A DNA stretch of 64,000 nt, taken from contig NZ_CP022823.1 of assembly GCF_002269255.1 (NCBI RefSeq), positions 3,286,001 to 3,350,000 of the forward strand. The letters run 5' to 3'. The position numbers and the translations under genes were made by a program. Positions 52,278 through 61,400 of the stretch are shown piece by piece. A model generated the notes under the pieces. It had not been told where the DNA came from. It saw only the letters and a program-made list of their open reading frames with translations, and did no database searches. Each line of letters begins with the position of its first letter. Position 1 is the first letter of the stretch. The DNA comes from Klebsiella quasivariicola. Lineage in GTDB: Bacteria > Pseudomonadota > Gammaproteobacteria > Enterobacterales > Enterobacteriaceae.

Positions 52278-52662
52278 TATTCACGTGATTCTCAGCAACA
52301 CGCCGGGCTCGCTTGGCGCAATGGGTATGGCGCTGGGGAACAACGGCGTGGGGCTCGAAGGCGGCGGCGTATTCACCACGCCTGAGGCCAGACATGCGCA
52401 TTTTCTGGTGGAAGACGGTGAAAAAGCCCGCAGGGTACTGACCGAAGCTGGCTTTACGGTCAGCAGTGTGTGCCGCCCTCTGATACGAAAGTTACCGCAG
52501 AAACGACCGGGGGAGCTGGGTGAAATCGCAGACACCCTGGCCCGCAACGGCATTACTATTCTGGTACAGTACAGCGACCACCGTAACCGGCTCATTCTCA
52601 TTACCGATGATGACACCCGGGCAGCGGAAGTGACCGAAAAATGGGCCATACTTTCTGAATGA
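52270..52662 (+). CDS. ACT-like ligand-binding domain protein
   Basis: A 130-residue protein with two ACT-like halves: YDIHVILSNTPGSLGAMGMA and LGEIADTLARNGITILVQYS with RNRLILITDDD. ACT domains bind amino acids or similar small effectors. No catalytic domain is attached. It is translationally coupled to the ABM gene before it and to the ArsR gene after it (ATGA overlap), so it may sense the compound that the operon handles. Confidence 0.75.
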   Translation: MYDIHVILSNTPGSLGAMGMALGNNGVGLEGGGVFTTPEARHAHFLVEDGEKARRVLTEAGFTVSSVCRPLIRKLPQKRPGELGEIADTLARNGITILVQYSDHRNRLILITDDDTRAAEVTEKWAILSE

Positions 52663-53372
52663 ATCTCCTGAAAACATCGCAAGACAGTAAGCCAGAGGAA
52701 GCACTGGAAACCGCTATGGCGATGGTAGCTTCAGCCCTCTCTGACCCGTCAAGGGTCAGTATTCTCTGCGCCCTGATGGACGGACGCGCCTGGACGGCGA
52801 CCGAGCTCAGCACGGTCGCCGACGTGTCCGCTTCCACTACCAGCGGACATCTTGCCCGACTGCTCAGCAATGGGCTGGTGGTGTGTCTTGCACAGGGGCG
52901 TCACCGCTATTACCGCCTGGCGGGCCCGCATATCGCCGGGCTGCTGGAAAACCTGATGGGCGTCTCCATGCAGGCGCATAAGGCGCTGACCACCAGTACG
53001 CCGGTGAATCTTCGCTACGCCCGGACCTGCTACGATCACCTGGCGGGCGAGCTGGCGGTCAATATTTATGAGTTTATGCTGCGGGAGGAATGGCTGGCGG
53101 CAGATGGCCAGGCCCTGACGCCAGCCGGTAAAACCCAGTTTGAACGCCTTGGCGCAGTACTTAACGCCCGCCCGCGACGCAAGTCTTGTTGCCCCTGTCT
53201 CGACTGGAGTGAAAGACGTTTTCATCTGGGAGGCGACGCCGGTTCGGCGCTGATGGCGCTGCTTGAGCAGAAAGGATGGATAACCCGCACACCGGGATAC
53301 CGGGAAGTGCAAGTGACCGACAGCGGCAGAGCGGCGCTGTCCCGGCTGTTTAACCTGAAGGTGAGCGGATAG
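52659..53372 (+). CDS. ArsR-family winged-helix regulator
   Basis: A 237-residue regulator. The N-terminal ArsR/SmtB HTH occupies residues 18-100 (ALSDPSRVSILCALMDGRAW, LSTVADVSASTTSGHLARLL, GLVVCLAQGRHRYYRLAG). The C-terminal half contains a cysteine cluster RRKSCCPCLDWSERRFHLGG, typical of a longer ArsR subgroup. Last gene of the ABM-ACT-ArsR operon, probably its autoregulator. Whether the Cys cluster binds metal is unknown. Confidence 0.87.
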   Translation: MNLLKTSQDSKPEEALETAMAMVASALSDPSRVSILCALMDGRAWTATELSTVADVSASTTSGHLARLLSNGLVVCLAQGRHRYYRLAGPHIAGLLENLMGVSMQAHKALTTSTPVNLRYARTCYDHLAGELAVNIYEFMLREEWLAADGQALTPAGKTQFERLGAVLNARPRRKSCCPCLDWSERRFHLGGDAGSALMALLEQKGWITRTPGYREVQVTDSGRAALSRLFNLKVSG

Positions 53373-53592
53373 CCTGAGTTTAGGCTACATCACATTTTCG
53401 CCGACCTGCTCCGGTTTAGGCCGGTCGGGCCATCAGTAAGACGCCCGGCGTTCAATCGCTGGCCACTTGCGATCTGGCGATAAACTGCGCTATTCCTGTC
53501 ACGAAATGCATGGCGTTGATGGACGTTGTGCTGCGGGAAATCGGCGCTGGCATCGCGCAGCGAGCGCCCGGCAAAAGCATTGACTGAATATC
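53373..53592. other. Intergenic region between the ArsR gene and the icd fragment
   Basis: About 220 bp in which I see no gene, strong promoter or recognisable remnant. It is the last host DNA before the icd remnant and prophage. Confidence 0.5.
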
Positions 53593-53626
53593 AAAAAAAA
53601 GCGGGAGCCCATCGGCTCCCGCTTTT
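53593..53626. terminator. icd terminator (bidirectional hairpin)
   Basis: GCGGGAGCC-CATC-GGCTCCCGC, a perfect 9-bp stem flanked by eight A on the left and TTTT on the right. On the minus strand it ends in a long T run 20 bases after the icd stop codon. Confidence 0.92.
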
Positions 53627-53645
53627 ACTTAATCCACCAACGGGA

Positions 53646-53768
53646 TTACATGTTCGCGATAATCGCGTCGCCAAACTCTGAACATTTCAGCAGTTTCGCG
53701 CCTTCCATGCCTTTAACGATCAGGTCTGCGGCTTCGAACCACTGCATGTGGCGCAGCAGTAGTTCTCT
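53646..53768 (-). pseudogene. icd: Displaced 3' fragment of isocitrate dehydrogenase (icd) at prophage attachment site
   Basis: On the minus strand the sequence reads LLLRHMQWFEAADLIVKGME, then GAKLLKCSEFGDAIIANM and stop, unmistakably the C-terminus of Icd. There is no start or upstream body: beyond 53768 the sequence becomes AT-rich phage DNA. Compared with the E. coli protein as I remember it, about 17 residues (INAKTVTYDFERLMDGA) are missing after MEGA, as if deleted between two GA-encoding repeats. This is the counterpart of the icdC remnant at the edge of e14: the phage carries its own icd 3' end, and this displaced copy has decayed. The icd body should lie past the other prophage end, outside the window. 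Confidence 0.9.
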
Positions 53769-53901
53769 GCATTGCTCTTAATACTTTGATTTTTAAAAAA
53801 AATATGTTTCTGAACACTTATCTAGAACCATTTTTATGTTAATTCTAACATGCTGATTACATGATAAATTATCCGAGTTTTGATAACATATTTTCTCTCA
53901 A

Positions 53902-55398
53902 TCAGTACTCTTTTGTTTGAACCTGCTTGTTCAAATCACGAACTTGTTTTGTTAACTCCTGCACCGTAAGAACAAGATCCGCGATGATGGCCGTATGGTC
54001 TACGTTAAGGATATTGATCTTCTCGCCATCAATTTCTACATCGCCGCTTTGAAAGGTGTAAATCGGGTCAACTTTTTCAGCTTGTTGAGCAATAAATCCA
54101 CGCCTACGGCGTGTTTCGCCTTTCATGTTGAACTCACATACCCCCAGCGCGTTAATACGCCTGGAGGCCCCTTCCTGGGATTCCGTAAAATCCTTTTTCA
54201 GCCGCACGTCTGAGCCAGTGGTCATAACATCGCCTTTAGGGGTGGAGATTGTCCCACCGGTGTAAAAGAGCCAGGCATCTTTTCTGTCAAAACCGTCCAT
54301 ATACAGTACCACCCGGTGGTTGTACCCAACGTATTCTTCAAGGTAGAAACCACCCCACGCTCCGGAGGTGTCACCGTTACCGCCGCGTCCCAGCATTCTG
54401 GATCGAATACGTCCGCCTGAAACCAACGAACCATCAGCAGGGGAACCAAAGTCTGTTCTGTTGGCCGAAAGGTCGACTCCGCATTGCGCCCACCCTCCAA
54501 TATCTGCCATACCACCAACACGAAGATCCCTGTCAACTCGCCAATGACTACCTTGTACACTAATTTGATCGGCGGCAGTGGCCATAATCCGCCCGGTGAA
54601 GTCGTCGGTGCTGTAGTTAAAATGAAAGTCGATGTACGGAGTGCCCATCGACAGCTCTAACGCCTGGGAATACAGCTTGCCCTTTGCCGTATTATCGAAA
54701 CCACCACCGACAACCAAATCTCCGGGCAACGTCGTCTGGTTGTTGGTGCCAATAACGAGGATGTCATCATAGGTGTCTGACGGTGATACACTGGTCGCTC
54801 TTGAACGCTGAACCCTGAACGGTGTTCCCGAGCCAACGGCAATCGTCCCGCCTTGCCCCTGTTTTTTGAGCAGAGCCAGATCTGAGTTCTTACCGAGAAT
54901 AAAACCGGCATTATCGCTGGTTATAACCTGCGAGCCGTCGAGTTTGTTTCCTCCGGTGAGTTTTGCCAGCGCGTTAAGATCCGAGGCCTTCGCCATCCCG
55001 GCTATCGCCGGCACGGTCACCTGCTTTCCTGTGATCGGGTCAGTCAGGGTGATATTGCCGCTGCCGGTCAGGGCCATCGACCAGCCCTCCACTACACTAC
55101 GCCAGAATGCAAACGCGCTGGCCAGCTGGTTAGCAAACGACGAGGTGCTGGCGGTTTCAGCGGTAATAATGCCGTAACTGGCACCGGAAAATGCGGTGGT
55201 GATATTCCGGGTCAGCGTCAGTTGCGTGTCGCTGTCCACGGATTTGATCGCATACAGGTCAGCACTACCGCTGCGGTAGACCACTAGAATCGACCCGGGC
55301 AGTATCCCCAGCGCCTCCTGTGACCATTTTGTTGTCGCACCTGTCACCCGTGCCTGCGACGCGGCACCCGTGACGGTACCGACTTCATACATCGCCAT
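53902..55398 (-). CDS. Phage tail fibre with S74 intramolecular chaperone
   Basis: A 498-residue prophage fibre protein. The N-terminus (about 1-110) contains YEVGTVTGAASQARVTG and a Ser/Thr-rich segment like other tail-tip-attached fibres, the middle is repetitive beta-structure, and the C-terminus (about 395-498) is a peptidase S74 domain. The self-cleavage dyad is visible as Ser and Lys in GSDVRLKKDF, followed by RRGFIAQQAEKVDP and a coiled-coil LVLTVQELTKQVRDLNKQ. S74 domains help the fibre trimerise and then cut themselves off. AGGAGGAACTTTATT precedes the ATG. It probably binds a host surface polysaccharide. Confidence 0.9.
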   Translation of the reverse strand: MAMYEVGTVTGAASQARVTGATTKWSQEALGILPGSILVVYRSGSADLYAIKSVDSDTQLTLTRNITTAFSGASYGIITAETASTSSFANQLASAFAFWRSVVEGWSMALTGSGNITLTDPITGKQVTVPAIAGMAKASDLNALAKLTGGNKLDGSQVITSDNAGFILGKNSDLALLKKQGQGGTIAVGSGTPFRVQRSRATSVSPSDTYDDILVIGTNNQTTLPGDLVVGGGFDNTAKGKLYSQALELSMGTPYIDFHFNYSTDDFTGRIMATAADQISVQGSHWRVDRDLRVGGMADIGGWAQCGVDLSANRTDFGSPADGSLVSGGRIRSRMLGRGGNGDTSGAWGGFYLEEYVGYNHRVVLYMDGFDRKDAWLFYTGGTISTPKGDVMTTGSDVRLKKDFTESQEGASRRINALGVCEFNMKGETRRRRGFIAQQAEKVDPIYTFQSGDVEIDGEKINILNVDHTAIIADLVLTVQELTKQVRDLNKQVQTKEY

Positions 55399-55434
55399 AA
55401 TAAAGTTCCTCCTGGATGATTTTCCCTGGAAAAA

Positions 55435-55455
55435 GAAAAGGCCCCTTGCGGGGCC
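55435..55455 (-). terminator. Terminator after the tail-tip J gene
   Basis: GGCCCC-TTGC-GGGGCC, followed on the minus strand by a T-rich tract (TTTTCTTTTT), between the J stop and the tail-fibre start. Confidence 0.8.
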
Positions 55456-55466
55456 ATATATTGTTA

Positions 55467-58400
55467 TCAGGTTGATGAACCGCGAATTACGTTGTTATTG
55501 CGCGCGGCGAAGGCGTCGAATCTTGAGAGGATGGTTAATACCATCTGTCCGTTACGGTCCAGGTAACAGCCATATCGCAGAACAGCGTCGCCAGTACCGG
55601 CAGGGACGACAAATGACATGTTGTCTACGTTCATTGACTCTTGCGCCGTTAACAGGCGTGTTGCTCCACCTGTTTCATACATAAGCTCAATGCCTAGCTC
55701 CATACTGCCGCCACCAGACGTAGCGCCTGTGCCACGAAGAAGCATTGCATACGACAGATAGCCAGGATTCAGTCCGCCGTCAGCCCCTGGCGCGTAGGAC
55801 ATCCCCGCTCTGAGTTTCGCGCCGCCGTAGATAGTGATGCTATCCGTCTGGAGGAGTCCACCGCGAATATTGATCACCTGGTCGAAATTCTGCCGCCGGA
55901 ACCGGGCCAGCTCAAACCACTGCCATGTAGCCTTCGGCACCTTGCGCGTGCGGTGCTGAGCGATGTTGATCGCAAATGACCCGATGTCGCCCTCGATGTG
56001 GTTCGCATATACCGTCCCCTGGAACCAGCCGTCAGTCGCATAAACCGCACCGCGAACGATCACGTTGTTGAACTGCGAAGAGCCATCCTTAGCGATACGC
56101 CAGCCGCGTGACCCGTCTACAAAGTCATTCGAGCGGATCTCGTTGCCGATCTTCGCGTTCGTGATGGAACCGTCCGCGATTTTGGTTGAGGTCAGGGAAC
56201 TGTTTTTGATACGTGCCGTATCGATATACAGTTCATTGCCTTCGGCAACCATCACCGGAACAGCCGTCGCATTATTACGGTTAAACAGCGAGAAGCGGTC
56301 GGCATAAAGGATAATGTCGCTCGTTTCACCATTGCTGCCCAGCGTAATCCCCGCGCCAACCTTCTTCCCGTTAACCGTCTCAACCTTCATCGACCACAGA
56401 GAACTCACCGTACCATTCACAGCCGCCACGGTTTTGGCGGTATTCTGAACGGAAGCACTGAGATCCCCGACACTGGATGTCAGGGTCGTCTGCTGCGTTG
56501 CCAGCGCCTCCAGTGCCGTTGCATGCGTCTGCTGGGTACTGGTGATACTGGCCACCGATTTAATCGTGTTGTCCAGCGTCGTCTGGTTTTTGATGTTGGC
56601 GGCCGCCTGCGCGTCAATCTGCGACTGAAGCGAGGTATTCAGACTGGCCTGTGTGTTCTGGCTGTCGCTCAGCGTCTTCGCCATGTTATCGACGCGGGAG
56701 TTGGCATTATCCACTTTCGTGGCCAGTGCCGCCTGCTGCTGCGCCTGGGCGGTGATTTTCCCTTCGGCATCCGTTACGCGAGCCGTCAGACCGCTTACGG
56801 CACTCGCCGTCGCGTCAGAGGCATCCTGTGCCGCTTTCGCATCGGTAACATCCGTGATAACCAGATCGTCGATATACAGCGAATAACCGGGGGTGCCGCT
56901 GCCGGAGGCGCCACGGGTGGAGATCCAGACCACCGCGCGTGTTCTGCCACCCCCGTTGTTACTGGCAATACCCGTAAATTTCACCCACTTATCACGCGCA
57001 CCAAGAGCGGCTTCGCTGACAGTGACCGCCGACTGCCAGGAGTTTTGACCGGCAGCATTCAGTGAGTTGATACCGACCAGCGTTGTCCACCCGGAGGAGG
57101 GTTTCTGATCCGCCGGCATCATGGCCCAGAACTCAAACCGGAACTTCGCATCCTCACGGACTGACTGCCAGCTCCCAAGCTGTTTATCGCTGTTGCCGTT
57201 ATTGTTCGCTTTCCGGCTCACCTGCAGGCTCTTATTGCCGGTGAATTTCTGAGACGCCACCACAACGGCGGTGCCGCCCCCGCCCAGCACATGACCATCT
57301 CCGTAGCTTTCGAACGTTCCGTCAACCCACGGATTAGCGCCCTGAGTGCGGATGGTATTGATGGTGCTGGTCAGCGACGTGATGCTCTGCGACTGGCTGG
57401 TGATGGTTTTTTCCACCTGGCTTACGCGACCGGTAAGTGAACTCACCGCGGACGTGTCGGCCTTTTTACTCACCGTATCGTTTGTCGACCTGAGGCTGTT
57501 CTCCAGCGCCGTTACCGAGGAACTCAGGGAGTCAATATTACCCCCCTGGGCCTTCACTGTGTTCTGGAGCGTGGTAATTGCCGACGCGTTCGCATCAGCC
57601 TTCATCATCACACCGCCGGCGGCGCCCAGTCCCATCATTACCCCGTTCACAAACTCGACTGAGGTCGAAATGTGGGCAGTGGCGTCACCACCGGTTGGCG
57701 CACGCAGTTCCAGACCATCGCCCGGCCTCATGCCTTTGCGGCCAAGGAGAATATAGGCACCACGATACGGCAGGGAGTTGACGACTTCGGATGTACCACC
57801 AAGAGATTCCAGAGCAGACAATATCTTACCTCGGTTGCCAGATGGCTCATCGAATGTCAGGACGCAAACGTAAGTGCCACTGGCCAACGCCTCGATATCA
57901 GCCGACATCGTGGCACCATTATTCGCGCTGCCAAAAACATCGTATGTTTTGGAGGTCGCAATCACCGTTGATCCGTCGCTGTGTTTTGCAAAAGTGATCA
58001 GCGCCCAGCTACGACCGGGGGTAAACAGGTTATTACCGCTTTCATCAAACACACCATGAGGTACGCTGGAGCCCAAACCACGTGCTGCGACAGTGAACAC
58101 AGTGCGACGGTTTATGGAGGCCTGTAGTTTGGTAATGTTACTGTTCGCCGCGGTTAAATCGCCCCCCTGAGATATCACCGTGTTCCGTAAATCCTGCAAT
58201 GCAGAAGCATCAGCCTTCTTACCGATATCGTTCTGAGCGGTAGCCAGTCCGTTTTCCAGTGAGGTGGTTCTATTACCAATAGAGCTGATTGCATCACCCT
58301 GCGTCTTAACCGTACTGGTCAGCGAGTCAATAGCGGAACTATTCGCTATAGTCGTTGCGTCTCGACGGGTAACAACGACGTTATAGATTGTGACACCCGC

Positions 58401-61400
58401 GGTAACGCCTATGTTCGGTTGCAGCCTTGCTGTGGTCGCGCCGACAGGAACGACAAACGTACCGCTTACAGCCTTCTTCTCACCAGCTTGATAACTCAAG
58501 TTGTTTGTGTAGACGGTTTTATTGTTGAGAATAGGTCCGTCAAAGCGCAACCCCCAGGCGAAAGTAATTGCCGCATCCACCAAACACATCAGGCTTAAAT
58601 CCAGCGTATCGCCCGGTGTCACTTCAAACGGTGCGGAGCTCGGTTGCCATCCCCTTGCGCTGCTCACAGCAGCATAACCGTCAACAGTTGTCGCGTTCCC
58701 ATCCCACCCCTGTGCGTTATTGAGCATCTTGGCGTTAGGGATGAGGTTAGCACCAGACGTCAGGCTATTCTCGATGGCCGTTACACGAGTGCCCTGGCTG
58801 GAAATGTCATTACCCTGCTGCGTCACCGTGTTCTGGAGTGTCTGCAGGGATGAAGCATCTGCCTTCTTCGCGACGTTAGCATTAGTGGTGCTAAGACCAT
58901 TCTCCAGCGACGTTGTGCGATTACCAATAGAGGTAATGGTGTCGCTATGTTGGTTCACTGTCGTTGTCAACAAGTCCACAGCGGACGCACTGGCGCTATC
59001 AGTTGGAGAGTTGTTCCAATCGGAAACAACGTTACCAACCTCCAGCTTCGGACTGCTGATGTACACAGTCTGGTCGTTGGAAGCATTGCTCTCGATACGA
59101 CACAGAATAAGGCGCTTGGTACCCGTGGTAGGGGTATGCTTCCACTTAACCCAATAACGAGCCCAAGAAGTAGTCAGCGTAAAGTATGCGCGGCCATCTG
59201 TGTTACCGCTTTTAATACCCTGGCTGGTCTCGGAAGACTTTGTGGTGTTGGGATTATAGAAGAACACCGTCATTGGCTGCCCGTCGACAGCACCTTTCGC
59301 GTAGAAGCTGTAAACGTATTCACCAGCATCTACAGGCGCATCGAGTGTGATTTCCCGCAGATCCTTGTAACCGGAGCCCGCTTTTGTCGTTGCGCCAAGT
59401 ACTGCGTTACCACGATACGTCTCGCTGATCACGTTAGACCATCCGGTCATAGCGCCGGAGTTCTTAATTAAGTTTGTCCCACCGACAGAAATAGAATCAA
59501 CTTTGTTGTTCAGCGTTGTGACAGACGAACTCGTTGAGGTGATGTCTTTTTCGGTCTGAGTGACACGGTTGGCCAGCGTCGTCAGAGCAGTAGCGTCTGC
59601 TTTCTTGCTGACGTTGTTATTAGTCGTCGCCAGATCATTTGTCAGTTTAGTGATGCTGTTACCCTGACTAGTGAGCTGGTCGCCTTGTTGGGATACGGTC
59701 GAATTCAGTGTAGAAATCGCACTAGCGTTAGCATCTGCGGTATTTTGCGCATTGTAGGCATCAGTCACTTCGGTAAGGACTATGTCATCAATGAGGAATG
59801 AGTTACCCGCCTTAACGCTACTAACGTTAGGGACAGAAATCCTGAACATCGCCTGCTTAACACCGCTCTTCGTTGATTTCAGGTAACCAGAAACCTTCGT
59901 CCATTGAGTCGAAGAGAGATCCTTTGCCGCTTTGGTAACTGCTGGCCACTGCCAGGATTCGTCCTGATACTGGAACGATAAGCCAACGGAAATCTGCACG
60001 TTGTCGGCCATAGCGGTGCTCTTGGCGTCCAGCTTAATCCAGCATTCTAGATAAAAGACTGCGTTATCCCGAACCTGGAACCCGCTAAATATGTGGTTAT
60101 CGCTGTTATCAATTCCGGTAGCGTTATAATCATTCGGACGCGTTACACGGATGCACTTATTACCACCGTGGGAGTCATCGGTGCTTACGATAACGCGGTT
60201 ATTAGACAGGTTGTAGTTAGCCGGGTAGCTTTCAAAAGTACCATCAGGGAGCAAATTAGCGCCGCGTCTGGATTGCTGGCTCAGAGAGGTATTAAGAGAC
60301 GTAATGCTGCTGTTCGCCGCTGTCAGACCAGTCTCTGTATTCTCCACTCGCCCAGTCAGAGAGTTCAGCGCAGTCTGATCTGCTTTACCAGCCACATTCG
60401 CGTCTGTCTGCGTCAACGAATTGCGGAGCTGGGTGATACTTTGCGAATTGCTGACCACATCCTTACCGATCTGGCTAACATTCGAGCTGAGTACGCCTGC
60501 TGCGTTTGACAGCGCGGAAACCCCGAGACCGGAGTACATCTCATCAACCTTGTCTGACAGCTTCAGGCCCAGGTTGATATACGCCTGTCCGGTCCACTGG
60601 TTCACCAGAAACTCAACGGTATTCCAGCCTGCTTTCAGTTCAAAACTAACGGTACTCGTGCTTGCGTTACCCCAAGCGACCTGAACCCCATTCACAAATA
60701 CAACGCCGGTATCATCAAACACCCTGCTACCCGGCCCCATTGTGACGGTTGTGTTGGCGGCCACTTTCACCTGGCAGGAATACAGCGCGACCAGATAGCT
60801 ACCGGCGAACGTGAAGTCCAGTTTGGTCGTATCGGCCACCTCATCCACGGTCGTAGGTGCCACAGCGCGAATATCACTAAAGGACGGAAGTGCCACGCCA
60901 CTAGCCAGCTGAATAGGATAGATCCGACGAGACCAGCTATTCCGCAGGCCATTGACCAGCCGATTCGACAGACTGGTGAGGTTGTTAGTATTGCTGCGAA
61001 TATCCTGGCCGTTTTGCTCTACCTGCTGTGTTAACGCGGTGACCGCGCTCGCCTCCGCTTTCTTCTCCAGCGCGGCATTTGTCGTGTTCAGGCTGTTCTG
61101 CAGGTTCGTCAGCTGCTGGCTTTGCGAGGTGATATGCCCTTCCGCTGTATTGACCCGGTTCGTTAGTCCGGTAACGGCGCCGGCGGTGGCATCGATGTCC
61201 ACCCGGTCGGTAACGTCAGTGACGTAAAAATCATCGAAGTAGCGGCTTCCGCTAATCAGATAGTTGCTCATCGTCACCGGCAGGCTGGCTGTCTCCGTCG
61301 CTTTCCAGCGACCGGAAATCAGGCTCCAGTTTGTCCCCACCGTACCGCTGTTATATGGACGCTCAAAAACCGGCTGGCCGGCAGAGTTACCGATCCGCAG

